Assembly (NCBI RefSeq): GCF_019166065.1
Contig: NZ_JAHTBN010000006.1
Location: forward strand, 1 to 64,000
Length of the DNA: 64,000 nucleotides
Source: Candidimonas humi
Lineage (GTDB): Bacteria > Pseudomonadota > Gammaproteobacteria > Burkholderiales > Burkholderiaceae_B
Reading direction: 5' to 3'
A model generated the notes under the pieces. It was not told the origin of the DNA. It did no database searches and was given only the letters and a program-made list of their open reading frames with translations. This document shows, piece after piece, positions 1 to 7,520 of this stretch (positions are counted from its first letter, which is position 1; every line of letters begins with the position of its first letter). The translations under genes were made by a program, and so were the position numbers.

Positions 1-64
1 GAGCAGTTCCGCTTTGCCTACAGCACCCTGCGTTTTGTGCAGTGCGTTGTGTGTGAAGCAGAGA
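1..64 (-). other. rRNA operon leader, partial
   Basis: Read on the minus strand, this is the start of a transcript driven by the adjacent strong promoter. Just before the window edge it reads GGCAAAGCGGAACTGCTC, where TGCTC matches the first bases of the boxA antitermination element (TGCTCTTTAACA) found in rRNA leaders. A sequence such as CACAAAACGCAGGGTG is, from memory, typical of Bordetella-group 16S leaders. The 16S gene itself should lie left of base 1 and is not visible. The identification is inference from promoter plus partial boxA. Confidence 0.6.
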
Positions 65-99
65 AACGAGATTATGAAGGAGTTTTTTAAGCTTGTCAA
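64..99 (-). promoter_or_regulatory. strong sigma-70 promoter, probably rrn P1
   Basis: On the minus strand there is a perfect -35 TTGACA (94-99), a 17-base spacer and a near-perfect -10 CATAAT (71-76), with transcription expected to start near 63-65. The spacer and the region upstream of the -35 contain A/T runs (AAAAAA, TTAAAAACTT) that could act as an UP element. The arrangement fits a growth-rate-controlled rRNA promoter reading leftwards out of the window. Confidence 0.7.
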
Positions 100-243
100 A
101 CCGGAGAAGGAAGTTTTTAACGTACCGTTGAAGCTTCTTTCTCCCGCCCGATTCGCCTGGCCTGCGCATCCGGATCAGTAGGAATTTTCGTCCCGCTTTA
201 CCCGCCCGCGCGGCCCGCCTTCGGCCTCGCCTTGCCGCTAGCT

Positions 244-264
244 CATCAGGGTTAACCCGTGATG
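244..264. repeat. GGGTTAACCC-centred dyad
   Basis: CATCA-GGGTTAACCC-G-TGATG is an almost perfect inverted repeat with one extra base in the right arm. It lies about 150 bases upstream of the rRNA promoter. It could be a protein-binding site or a chance palindrome; no gene is near enough to decide. Confidence 0.35.
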
Positions 265-397
265 TCCCGCAGCGAAGGAGCCGAACTATAGCACACCTTT
301 TTAGGAGCGGGCAAATCGACCCGCAGGCCCTCAAAACCCCGCCTCAAGACGGGCCCAGCCGGCCCCCAATCAGGCCTCTATCCGGGACCCCGTCCGA

Positions 398-684
398 CTA
401 CAAAACGAGCGGAGAGAACGGGGTGCCTCCCGCAGGTGCGTGGGGTATCGCACCGCAGGGAGGTACCCCGTTCTAGGCCGCGCCTAAAGAACCAAACCCC
501 GCGACGAACCCAGGCCCAACGCCTGGCAACCAGCCAACCCCCACCAACCGGCCCCCACCCGCCTACAAAACGAGCGGAGAGCATGGGGCACCTCCTGGAG
601 GTGAGTGGGTCATCGAACCGGAAGGAGGTACCCCGTGCTAGGCCGCGCCTAAAGAAACAAACCCCGCGACGAACCCAGGCCCAA
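398..684. repeat. two copies of a 122-base hairpin unit, period 165
   Basis: Copy 1 spans 398-519 and copy 2 spans 563-684. Both begin CTACAAAACGAGCGGAGAG and end GACGAACCCAGGCCCAA. Inside each is an inverted repeat (GGGGTGCCTCCC with GGGAGGTACCCC in copy 1; GGGGCACCTCC with GGAGGTACCCC in copy 2). Copy 1 has a second nested stem, GGTGCG/CGCACC. The surrounding 100-731 stretch carries no credible gene; open frames there have no recognisable domain and simply follow the repeat. Confidence 0.7.
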
Positions 685-731
685 TGCCAAGCGCCGAACC
701 AAGACACAAAGCCACGAACCAAACCCCCACC

Positions 732-1208
732 CTACACCTCGATCTCCGTAGTTTCCTTGATGCGCTGCAGCGTAAAACTGGAGCGCATGTCCACCACAGC
801 CGGATGCTGCATCAGCTTATCCATCGCAAACCGCGAAAAGCGCGTCAGATCCTCCACCTGCACCCGCAGCAGATAATCCATGTCTCCCGTCATGGCATAA
901 CACTCCACCACCTCAGGCCAAGCCTGCACATCCCGCGCGAAATCCGACATCGGCGCATGGCTCGCGCGCGCCGTCTTGTTCAGCCGCACCGATATATACG
1001 CCAGCAAGCCCAGCCCCACCTTGTCCGCATCGACCAGCGCCACATACCGGCTGATATAGCCTTCGTCTTCGAGCCGCCGCACACGCCGCAGGCACGGACT
1101 GGGAGACAACGACACCTTGTCGGCCAGGTCCTGGTTGCTGAGCCTGCCGTTGCGCTGCAATTCCATCAGAATTTGCCTGTCTGTCCTGTCCAGCTCATTT
1201 TTAAGCAT
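732..1208 (-). CDS. Lrp/AsnC family transcriptional regulator
   Basis: This is a full-length Lrp/AsnC regulator of about 158 residues. The N-terminal winged helix-turn-helix shows the family pattern LDRTDRQIL...[30 protein letters not shown]. The C-terminal half ([15 protein letters not shown]-type RAM domain) would bind an amino acid or related effector. I chose the ATG at 1208 (MLKNELD) because GGGG lies six bases upstream; ATGs at 1214 and 1229 are also open, but 1229 falls inside two dyads that look like operators. The gene is divergent from hpd, and AsnC-type regulators next to hpd commonly control tyrosine or 4-hydroxyphenylpyruvate catabolism, so hpd is the likely target. Confidence 0.9.
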   Translation of the reverse strand: MLKNELDRTDRQILMELQRNGRLSNQDLADKVSLSPSPCLRRVRRLEDEGYISRYVALVDADKVGLGLLAYISVRLNKTARASHAPMSDFARDVQAWPEVVECYAMTGDMDYLLRVQVEDLTRFSRFAMDKLMQHPAVVDMRSSFTLQRIKETTEIEV

Positions 1209-1216
1209 ATCCATCC

Positions 1217-1240
1217 CCAATAAATACATATATTGGTATT
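1217..1240. promoter_or_regulatory. overlapping dyads between AsnC regulator and hpd
   Basis: Two perfect interrupted inverted repeats overlap here: CCAATA-8 bases-TATTGG (1217-1236) and AATAC-8 bases-GTATT (1223-1240). They sit in an A/T-rich stretch that separates the divergent regulator and hpd. Lrp-family proteins bind such imperfect A/T-rich dyads, so this is a plausible autoregulatory and hpd operator. Confidence 0.5.
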
Positions 1241-1419
1241 TAATTGCTTATCCAGAGCGAATTCAAGCCATATTCGCAATCGCCTGCCCGGCCTTTCTCC
1301 TTAAAATTTCGCTACCGACCCGCTACCGCGCTCTCCAGAGAGCGGCGCATCGCGGGCCCTACCCGATCAGGGCCGCAGCCACGACCGAGGCTGGCGGCCG
1401 CCACCACCTGGAGATTCTT

Positions 1420-2532
1420 ATGAGCAGCGGTTTTCAACCCTGGGACAACCCGATGGGCACGGCCGGATTCGAATTCATCGAATACGCGGCGCCCGATCCC
1501 GTCGCCATGGGCAAGGTGTTCGAAACGCTGGGCTTCAAGGCCATCGCCCGCCACCGCAACAAGAACGTCACCCTGTACCGCCAGGGAGACGCCAATTTCC
1601 TGATCAATGCCGAGCCGGATTCATTCGCGCAGCGCTTCGCGCGGCTGCACGGACCGTCCATCTGTGCCATCGCCTTTCGCGTGCAGGACGCAGCGCAGGC
1701 CTACAAGCGCGCCCTGGAGCTGGGCGCGTGGGGCTTCGATTCGCGCAGCGGCCCCATGGAACTGAACATCCCCGCCATCAAAGGCATAGGCGATTCGCTC
1801 ATCTACCTGGTCGACCGCTGGCACGGCAAGCAGGGCCACGGCGGCATCGGCGACATCAGCATCTACGACGTGGACTTCGAGCCCATCGATTCCTCCACGG
1901 CCGCCGCCGACCGGAACCACCGCGGCGCCGGCCTGACCGGGGTCGACCACCTCACGCACAATGTACACAAGGGCCGCATGCAGGAATGGGCCGAGTTCTA
2001 CGAGCGCATCTTCAATTTCCGCGAAGTGCGCTACTTCGACATCGAAGGCCAGGTCACCGGCGTCAAGTCCAAGGCCATGACTTCGCCCTGCGGCAATATC
2101 CGCATCCCCATCAACGAAGAAGGCACCGAGGAAAAAGGCCAGATCCAGGAATATCTCGACCTGTACCACGGCGAAGGCATACAGCACATCGCCCTGGGCA
2201 CCGACGACATCTACGCCACGATCGAGCAACTGCGCGCCACCGGCCTGCGTTTCCTGGACACCCCCGACACCTACTACGAACTGCTCGACACCCGCCTCCC
2301 GCAGCATGGCGAAGACGTGGTGCGCCTGAAGAAGAACCGCATCCTGCTCGACGGCGCGCCCCAGGGCGGCCTGCTGCTGCAGATCTTCACCGAGAACCAG
2401 ATCGGCCCGATCTTCTTCGAGATCATCCAGCGCAAGGGCAACGACGGCTTCGGCGAAGGCAACTTCAAGGCCTTGTTCGAATCCATAGAGCTCGACCAGA
2501 TGCGCCGCGGCGTGGTCAAGGCGGCGAAGTAA
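1420..2532 (+). CDS. hpd: 4-hydroxyphenylpyruvate dioxygenase
   Basis: This non-haem Fe(II) enzyme converts 4-hydroxyphenylpyruvate to homogentisate in cytosolic tyrosine degradation. The 370-residue protein has the two-domain vicinal-oxygen-chelate fold of the family, and the three iron ligands can be placed: His177 (GVDHLTH), His256 (QHIALGTDD) and Glu334 (FFEIIQRKG). The C-terminal gate helix region [13 protein letters not shown] is intact. The frame stays open about 300 bases upstream, but the ATG at 1420 has GGAG seven bases upstream and starts exactly where the conserved protein begins. Homogentisate dioxygenase and later enzymes are not in the window. Confidence 0.97.
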   Translation: MSSGFQPWDNPMGTAGFEFIEYAAPDPVAMGKVFETLGFKAIARHRNKNVTLYRQGDANFLINAEPDSFAQRFARLHGPSICAIAFRVQDAAQAYKRALELGAWGFDSRSGPMELNIPAIKGIGDSLIYLVDRWHGKQGHGGIGDISIYDVDFEPIDSSTAAADRNHRGAGLTGVDHLTHNVHKGRMQEWAEFYERIFNFREVRYFDIEGQVTGVKSKAMTSPCGNIRIPINEEGTEEKGQIQEYLDLYHGEGIQHIALGTDDIYATIEQLRATGLRFLDTPDTYYELLDTRLPQHGEDVVRLKKNRILLDGAPQGGLLLQIFTENQIGPIFFEIIQRKGNDGFGEGNFKALFESIELDQMRRGVVKAAK

Positions 2533-2541
2533 GCCGCGGGC

Positions 2542-2559
2542 CCCGGCCCCGGGGCCGGG
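2542..2559. terminator. GC-rich palindrome after hpd
   Basis: CCCGGCCCCGGGGCCGGG is an 18-base perfect palindrome starting ten bases after the hpd stop. It could fold into a strong stem that ends transcription, but no T-run follows, so an intrinsic terminator is not certain. Confidence 0.4.
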
Positions 2560-2572
2560 CTCGCCGGACCGA

Positions 2573-2638
2573 GGGCTTTGCGGGCTTGCGGGCTTGCGGG
2601 CTTGCGGGCTTGCGGGCTTGCGGGCTTTGCGGCTTTGC
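2573..2638. repeat. 8-base tandem repeat GGGCTTGC
   Basis: Five perfect copies of GGGCTTGC run from 2582 to 2621. They are flanked on each side by the 9-base variant GGGCTTTGC (2573-2581, 2622-2630) and followed by GGCTTTGC. The array lies between the convergent genes hpd and msrA. Such arrays change copy number by slippage, so this should be variable between strains. Confidence 0.9.
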
Positions 2639-2706
2639 AGGCTTAGGGGCCTGGGGGCCGCCGCCCTGTGCGGCCACAGCCGGGCCGCAATGCCCTTACC
2701 GTTCGC

Positions 2707-3246
2707 TCAGGCCAGCAGTTCGGCGAAATGCTTGCGGAACTTGGCCAGCTTGGGCGAGATCACCATCCGGCAATAGCCCTGCTCGGGATGCTGGGCGTAA
2801 TAATCGTGGTGATATTGTTCGGCGGGCCAGAAGCGCTGCGCCGGCAACAAATGCGTCACCACGGGCACGCCTAGCTCGGCCTGCACCTGGGCCATGACGC
2901 GCCGCGCCACTTCTTCCTGTTGCGGCGACTGATAAAAAATCGCCGAAGCGTATTGCGGCCCCTCATCCGCCCCCTGGCGATCGGGCGTAGTGGGGTCGTG
3001 GGTGGCGAAGAAAATGCGCAGCACGGTCTCCAGGCTGATCACGGCTGGGTCGAAACGCACTTCCACCACCTCGATGTGCCCGGTGTTCTGTCCACATACC
3101 TGCTCATAGCTGGGGTGCTCGACGTGGCCGCCGCTATAGCCCGGCGTGACTGAAATCACGCCGCGCACCGCGGAAAACACCGATTCGGTGCACCAGAAGC
3201 AACCTCCGCCCAGCACCACGGTTTCGGTCTTGTCTTGAGGGTTCAT
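2707..3246 (-). CDS. msrA: peptide methionine (S)-S-oxide reductase MsrA
   Basis: MsrA repairs oxidised methionine in proteins using thioredoxin. The 179-residue protein carries the catalytic GCFWC motif with the nucleophilic cysteine at residue 16, followed by typical family blocks GYSGG, PSYEQVC, HDPTTPDRQGAD, QYASAIFY and AEQYHHDYY. The C-terminal GYCRMVISPK supplies a candidate resolving cysteine. The length is normal for a stand-alone MsrA without an MsrB domain. It converges on hpd across a short tandem repeat and is followed upstream by another tandem repeat, so its flanks are unusually repeat-rich. Confidence 0.97.
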   Translation of the reverse strand: MNPQDKTETVVLGGGCFWCTESVFSAVRGVISVTPGYSGGHVEHPSYEQVCGQNTGHIEVVEVRFDPAVISLETVLRIFFATHDPTTPDRQGADEGPQYASAIFYQSPQQEEVARRVMAQVQAELGVPVVTHLLPAQRFWPAEQYHHDYYAQHPEQGYCRMVISPKLAKFRKHFAELLA

Positions 3247-3302
3247 GCTCGACTCCTTGAATCAAATATGCACATCCGCCCATGCGCGCCGCGCGCTGGC
3301 CG

Positions 3303-3344
3303 GACCGCCGACCGCCGACCGCCGACCGCCGACCGCCGACCGCT
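3303..3344. repeat. 7-base tandem repeat GACCGCC
   Basis: Six head-to-tail copies of GACCGCC (the last is GACCGCT) lie 57 bases upstream of the msrA start and 72 bases after the cytochrome c stop. The repeat could alter spacing in the msrA promoter region if its copy number changes. Confidence 0.9.
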
Positions 3345-3415
3345 GGCCCAGCCCAGCCGGGCCCGGCACGGACACTGGCACGACGCAGCCCGGATAGCGG
3401 GCGCCGTACACGGAC

Positions 3416-3835
3416 CTAGCGGACCTGGGGCTGCTTGGCCAGGGACAATATCCATTCGGCCAGTTCGTGCGCCTGTTGTGCGCTGACCTGGGGCTGGGCC
3501 GGCATGGGAACTGCGCCCCAGCGGCCCTTGCCGCCGTTGCGTATGGACTGCGCCAGGTAGTCGGCGGCGCCCGGCTGGCCGGCAAAACGCTGGGCTACTG
3601 CAGCGAACGGTGGCCCAACCCGCCTGTCGCGCACCTGATGGCATGCCAGGCAATTGACGGACTTGGCCAGGTCCAGGCCCGTAGACTGTGCCGTGGCGGA
3701 CGCGGCATGCGCCACGGCCATCCAGGCCAGCGCAGCCCCGACTGCCAGCGGCCGCCACGCGACACGCACCGCGCCGGCGCGGTGCGCACCAAAGACTCGG
3801 GCCACGGCGCTGGTACGCGCCGCAGCGGCTTGCAT
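3416..3835 (-). CDS. periplasmic class I cytochrome c (c551/c552 type)
   Basis: This is a small secreted electron carrier. Residue numbers use the ATG at 3835, which has AGGAA seven bases upstream; an ATG at 3856 is also possible. A long basic N-region and hydrophobic stretch ending ASATAQS form a signal peptide. The haem site is CLACH (Cys62, Cys65, His66) and the axial methionine is Met111 in AVPMPAQP. Blocks [24 protein letters not shown] and LAEWILSL are those of c551/c552 cytochromes. The redox partner is not evident from neighbours. Confidence 0.9.
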   Translation of the reverse strand: MQAAAARTSAVARVFGAHRAGAVRVAWRPLAVGAALAWMAVAHAASATAQSTGLDLAKSVNCLACHQVRDRRVGPPFAAVAQRFAGQPGAADYLAQSIRNGGKGRWGAVPMPAQPQVSAQQAHELAEWILSLAKQPQVR

Positions 3836-4121
3836 ATTCAGATTCCTGGAAGGCATTTCCTGTTCCACTACCGTAATCGAGGCCGGCGCGCCCGATCTGG
3901 GCGCCGGGCGCCACCGGCCGGGCGCCGAGCACCGCAGCCGCAGTTGCAGCCGTGGCCGCAGAGTCGGAGAGCACCATCCGCCGAAGAGGCGCTTATCCCG
4001 AAAAAAGCGACGCCGCTTTCAGGATAGGCAGGCCCCGGCCAATAATCAAGCGGGCAGGCGCCGCTGGACGCTGCCGATATCGCGGTATTATCGACCAAAT
4101 TTTCCATCGAGACCTGTTCTC

Positions 4122-4919
4122 ATGCTTCATTACCCGCAGTTCAATCCCATCGCCTTCCGGATCGGCCCGCTGGCCGTGCATTGGTACGGTCTCATGTACC
4201 TGCTGGGCTTCGCGCTGACCTGGGTGCTGGGCAAGTGGCGCATCGACCACGGCAAGACCGACCTGAACCTGAAAGACCTGGAAGACATCATTTTCTACAG
4301 CGTGCTGGGGGTGGTGATAGGCGGGCGCCTGGGCTATGTGCTGTTCTACCAGCCATCCGAATACTTCGCCCATCCGCTGAACATCTTCTATTTGTGGGAA
4401 GGCGGCATGTCCTTTCACGGAGGCCTGCTGGGTGTGATCACGGTCATGTTCCTGTTCGCCCGCCACAAGCACCGCACGCTGCTGGAAATCGGCGACTTCG
4501 TCGCGCCCTTGATCCCGCTGGGGCTGGCGGCCGGGCGCCTGGGCAACTTCATCAATGGCGAATTGTGGGGACGCCCCACCACCCTGCCCTGGGGCATGAT
4601 CTTCCCGCAGACCCACGACGGCATACCGCGCCACCCCTCGCAACTGTACGAGATGGGCCTGGAGGGCTTTGCGCTGTTCGCCCTGTTGTGGTGGTTTGCG
4701 CGCAAGCCGCGCCCGGTCGGCCAGATCAGCGCCGTATTCCTGATGGGCTACGGCACTTTCCGCTTCTTGGTGGAATTCACGCGCCAGCCCGACGCCTTCC
4801 TGGGCCTGCTGGTCGACGGATTGTCGATGGGGCAGCTGCTGTCGCTGCCCATGATCGTCATCGGCGTGATTATTTTTGTGTGGAGTGCAAAAAAATCGAA
4901 CCGTGCACCGAAACCGTGA
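4122..4919 (+). CDS. lgt: prolipoprotein diacylglyceryl transferase Lgt
   Basis: Lgt is the inner-membrane enzyme that moves a diacylglyceryl group from phosphatidylglycerol to the lipobox cysteine of prolipoproteins, and is usually essential. The 265-residue protein begins [21 protein letters not shown] and contains the signature [16 protein letters not shown] plus HGGLLG and HPSQLYE. About seven hydrophobic segments are visible. The start at 4122 is the conserved one; the frame remains open upstream, but that part is not membrane-like. Its 3' end overlaps the convergent SIMPL gene by 50 bases. Confidence 0.97.
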   Translation: MLHYPQFNPIAFRIGPLAVHWYGLMYLLGFALTWVLGKWRIDHGKTDLNLKDLEDIIFYSVLGVVIGGRLGYVLFYQPSEYFAHPLNIFYLWEGGMSFHGGLLGVITVMFLFARHKHRTLLEIGDFVAPLIPLGLAAGRLGNFINGELWGRPTTLPWGMIFPQTHDGIPRHPSQLYEMGLEGFALFALLWWFARKPRPVGQISAVFLMGYGTFRFLVEFTRQPDAFLGLLVDGLSMGQLLSLPMIVIGVIIFVWSAKKSNRAPKP

Positions 4920-5628
4920 CGGTTTCGGTGGTGCCCTCCAGCGGCACGGGTGCGGCCTTGCTCGCCGCAGCCATCGCCATCATGCGCGGCGCGGGCTGGT
5001 AAGGCATGGCCCCCGAACCGCCGAGTTCGATGTTGCGTATGCTGTAGGACGCGAAGCCGAAAGCGCTGGCCAGGGCCTGGGCGCGGGCGCGAAAGGCCTG
5101 CGAGGCTTCTGCCAGCAGAGCCTGCTCGGCCTTGGCGCGCGCGGCGCGCGATACTGAAAATTGCAGATTGGCGATCGCCATGCCGTCGCCGGCCTTGGCG
5201 GCCTGCGCCGCTGCGGCCTTGAAATCGGTGGACTTCAGTACGATCTCGGCGCGCCCGTGCCAGCCCGAGATCCGGCCGTGGTTGTCGTTGACCGGCCATA
5301 CGCGCACATTGCCGGTGCTGGCCTTGACCCCGGGATCTCCGGAGACCTGCTTCATGGCGCGCCCCAGCGTGTCGGAAAGCTGTCCGGCCACCTTGGCCTG
5401 CGAGGCGCCGTCGAGTTCCGCGGCCAGGGTGATGGTGACGGTATCCTGCGCCACTTGTGTCGAGGCCTCGGCGCTCAGGCTGGCCTGCGGCCAGGGCGAG
5501 CGCGCATGATGCTGCGCAGGCGCTTCTCCAGCCGGATTGGCGAGCGCCGCAGGCAGGATGACGCAAGCCTGCGCCGCGGCCACCAGCGTGCCCAACACCC
5601 ATTTACGTTTTGGTCCGTAACGATACAT
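4870..5628 (-). CDS. SIMPL-domain (DUF541) secreted protein
   Basis: The 252-residue protein has an N-terminal signal peptide (hydrophobic [20 protein letters not shown]) and then a SIMPL/DUF541 domain. The domain shows [19 protein letters not shown] near its start, [12 protein letters not shown] in the middle and [20 protein letters not shown] near its end. Family members are periplasmic or surface proteins of poorly defined function, sometimes linked to oxidative stress. The ATG at 5628 has GGAGGG five bases upstream and is preferred over a longer open frame. The last 17 codons overlap the end of lgt on the other strand. Confidence 0.85.
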   Translation of the reverse strand: MYRYGPKRKWVLGTLVAAAQACVILPAALANPAGEAPAQHHARSPWPQASLSAEASTQVAQDTVTITLAAELDGASQAKVAGQLSDTLGRAMKQVSGDPGVKASTGNVRVWPVNDNHGRISGWHGRAEIVLKSTDFKAAAAQAAKAGDGMAIANLQFSVSRAARAKAEQALLAEASQAFRARAQALASAFGFASYSIRNIELGGSGAMPYQPAPRMMAMAAASKAAPVPLEGTTETVTVSVHGSIFLHSTQK

Positions 5629-5681
5629 GCATGCCCTCCGGAAATGGGGCGCCCCGACAGAAGGAAGGGGCGCATAAAGGG

Positions 5682-5714
5682 AAAAGCCCGTCCACAAGGA
5701 CGGGCTTTTCTATA
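5682..5714 (-). terminator. intrinsic terminator after 6S RNA
   Basis: AAAAGCCCGTCC-ACA-AGGACGGGCTTTT is a long perfect stem with flanking A and T runs, so it can work in both directions. On the minus strand it follows the 6S RNA and would stop the zapA/6S transcript before the SIMPL gene. Confidence 0.85.
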
Positions 5715-5717
5715 ATG

Positions 5718-5891
5718 CCCCGCCTGTGCCGTATAGGCCGGCATCCCGGAACCTGGGGTTCACGGTGGTCGCCATCAGTCAAGCTTCGGGTTCTCCAACA
5801 AAGGAAATCACACCCACTTGTCAATCCGACAACCTATATGCCTAAAGCATTGGTTCAAGGAATGTATGGCCAGTTCTCGAACACTGCAGGG
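5718..5891 (-). ncRNA. ssrS: 6S RNA
   Basis: 6S RNA binds sigma-70 RNA polymerase by imitating an open promoter. Three points support it. It lies directly downstream of zapA, the conserved position in beta- and gammaproteobacteria. The minus-strand ends pair in a closing stem (5' CCCTGC-A-GTG with 3' CAC-AG-GCGGGG). The 3' half contains GTGAACCCCAGGTTC, equivalent to the TTGAACCAAGGGTTCAA hairpin of E. coli 6S RNA. The predicted length of 174 bases is normal, and an intrinsic terminator follows. Exact ends are inferred from pairing. Confidence 0.88.
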
Positions 5892-5956
5892 ACTAACTGC
5901 TGGGCGCCGCAAGCACTGTGGGCTGCGGCTGCCCGAATCTACGCTTTCTTTTTACC

Positions 5957-6268
5957 TCACTTGCCCGGTACGGGGCCCGGCAGGACCCCATCGAGCATGC
6001 TGTTCATGTCCTCGATTTTACGCTTGAAATCGCCCACTGCAAGATCGCCCAGCGGGCCGCCCGGCGCCTTGGTGGACAAAAGCTCGCCGGCGACCTGGAT
6101 GGCGGCCATTACGGCGATGCGCTCGTTGCCGGTGACTTTGCCCGAGCCTTTCACGCGCAGCATCAACTGATCGACATAGCGCACCGCCGCGAGCAGCGGT
6201 TCTTTTTCTTCGGGCAGGCAGGCCAGCGAATAATCGCGGCCCAATATGGATACATCCACGCGTTCCAT
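5957..6268 (-). CDS. zapA: cell division protein ZapA
   Basis: ZapA binds FtsZ and bundles protofilaments at the division ring. The 103-residue protein has the typical N-terminal globular part (MERVDVSILGRDYSLACLPEEK followed by LLAAVRYVDQLM) and a C-terminal helix region (ERIAVMAAIQVAGELL). The ATG at 6268 overlaps the stop codon of the upstream coiled-coil gene (ATGA), so the two are translationally coupled. The open frame extends far upstream but overlaps that gene and is not ZapA-like. It is followed by 6S RNA. Confidence 0.95.
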   Translation of the reverse strand: MERVDVSILGRDYSLACLPEEKEPLLAAVRYVDQLMLRVKGSGKVTGNERIAVMAAIQVAGELLSTKAPGGPLGDLAVGDFKRKIEDMNSMLDGVLPGPVPGK

Positions 6269-6684
6269 CAGTTTTGCTCCTGGGCTGCACCGGGCAGACG
6301 CATGAGTATGGCATCGATGCGTTCTTTCGCGGTGCCGGCCGCGGCGCGCAGCCGCGACGCGTCGGCCCGGCTGGCTTGCAGCTCGTGCCGCACCGATTCG
6401 TACTCGGCCTGGTAGCGCTCGGCGGCCACGCGCAATTCGGCCTGGGCCGCGTCGGACTGCGTGCGTATGGCGTCGACCTCGGCCTGGTGTTGCTCGAGGC
6501 GCTCGGTGGCCGAGCGCTGGTCGGCGTCGCGCCGCGCCAGTTCGTCGCGCAGTTCGTTGCGTTCCTGTTCCAGGTTCTTGAGACGCGCACGCAAGGTGTC
6601 GCGCTCGGCCTGCAGCAGGCGCATGCTCTGGACCACTTGCCCGATGCGGGCGGCGAGGGAATCTAGATCTTGCAGCATGGGCAT
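6268..6684 (-). CDS. ZapB-like coiled-coil protein
   Basis: The 138-residue protein is almost entirely predicted coiled coil, rich in Ala, Arg, Glu and Gln with heptads from about residue 15 to 115 (RLLQAERDTLRARLKNLEQ and similar). There is no signal peptide. In many betaproteobacteria a DUF904/ZapB-like coiled-coil protein is encoded just upstream of zapA, and the overlap with zapA here supports a shared role at the division septum. The assignment rests on composition and context rather than a sharp motif. An ATG at 6678 is an alternative start. Confidence 0.75.
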   Translation of the reverse strand: MPMLQDLDSLAARIGQVVQSMRLLQAERDTLRARLKNLEQERNELRDELARRDADQRSATERLEQHQAEVDAIRTQSDAAQAELRVAAERYQAEYESVRHELQASRADASRLRAAAGTAKERIDAILMRLPGAAQEQN

Positions 6685-7043
6685 TATCGTAAACCATCCG
6701 GCCCCAAGGGAATAGAGGCGAGGCCGGATACGGAAAGCGCAAGTATAGCGGCAAGCGAGGGCCGGGAAATCCTTTCACGGCTCTTTCCTTCGCCTTTCAG
6801 TTTTCTTTCAATTTCGAACACAAATCGCTCCACCCGGGGCCGGCGACCCTGGGATTTCCCCCAGTTCTAGGGAAAACCCTGTGCAATCAAGCGCAATTGC
6901 GGGTTTGCATCCGCGGCCTGGTCATTTACCATTTCGCACCTTTCAACTTGTTTAAAGCTATCTTTCATTTTCCAAACACGGAGCTGAACACTCCCTGCAA
7001 GGGGAAAGTTGGGCAACGATGCCGTCGCGGAGGTCGGATCAAT
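6685..7043. other. intergenic region between ZapB-like gene and tctB
   Basis: This 359-base stretch separates divergent genes and should hold both promoters. I see no gene. It contains a 10-base palindrome CGCAATTGCG (6892-6901) and an A/T-rich section at 6940-6980 that could hold the tctB promoter, but no clear -35/-10 pair could be assigned. Confidence 0.4.
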
Positions 7044-7505
7044 ATGCACATCAAACAGAAACAGGACTTTTGGTCCGGCGTGATGTTTATAGTCATTGGC
7101 TTAGGGTTCTCTTGGGGCGCCACCAGTTATTCGCTGGGTACGGCGGCCCGCATGGGTCCGGGCTATTTCCCTTTCTGGCTCGGCATAGTGATGGCCGTGC
7201 TGGGCGCTTTCATACTGCTCGGCGCGCTGGGGCGCAAGGCCGAAGACGTCGAGCTCGAGAAGTTCGACTACAAGATCGCCCTCATCATCGTCGGCTCGAC
7301 GGCCCTGGCCGGCCTGGCCCTCGACTTCCTGGGCGTGTATATCTCGATATTCCTGTACGTCGTGATCAGCAGCCTCGCTGCCCATGACTTCAACTGGAAA
7401 GTGGCGGTGGCCAACGGCGTGTTCCTGGTGCTGTTCGTCTGGATAGCCTTCATCAAGGGCCTGGGTCTGATCTTCCCGCTGTGGCCCAGCTTCATCGGCA
7501 ATTAA
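7044..7505 (+). CDS. tctB: TctB-family small membrane subunit, first copy
   Basis: TctB is the poorly conserved four-helix subunit of tripartite tricarboxylate transporters. The 153-residue protein starts MHIKQKQDFWSGVMFIVIGLGF and keeps the family landmark RMGPGYFPFWLGIVMAVLGAFIL, followed by two more hydrophobic hairpins. GGAGG lies ten bases before the ATG at 7044; the frame is open upstream but not membrane-like. It is followed after 15 bases by tctA. No solute-binding TctC gene adjoins the pair. Confidence 0.92.
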   Translation: MHIKQKQDFWSGVMFIVIGLGFSWGATSYSLGTAARMGPGYFPFWLGIVMAVLGAFILLGALGRKAEDVELEKFDYKIALIIVGSTALAGLALDFLGVYISIFLYVVISSLAAHDFNWKVAVANGVFLVLFVWIAFIKGLGLIFPLWPSFIGN

Positions 7506-7520
7506 CCGGAGCTCGCAAAC

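Noticed and set aside
378-722. A 114-codon minus-strand frame and a 146-codon plus-strand frame in the repeat region.
   Set aside because: Their repeated protein segments come from the DNA duplication; no ribosome site or domain supports translation.
1117-1419. A 101-codon N-terminal extension of hpd.
   Set aside because: It would overlap the divergent regulator gene and its promoter region, is not family-like, and a good ribosome site lies before 1420.
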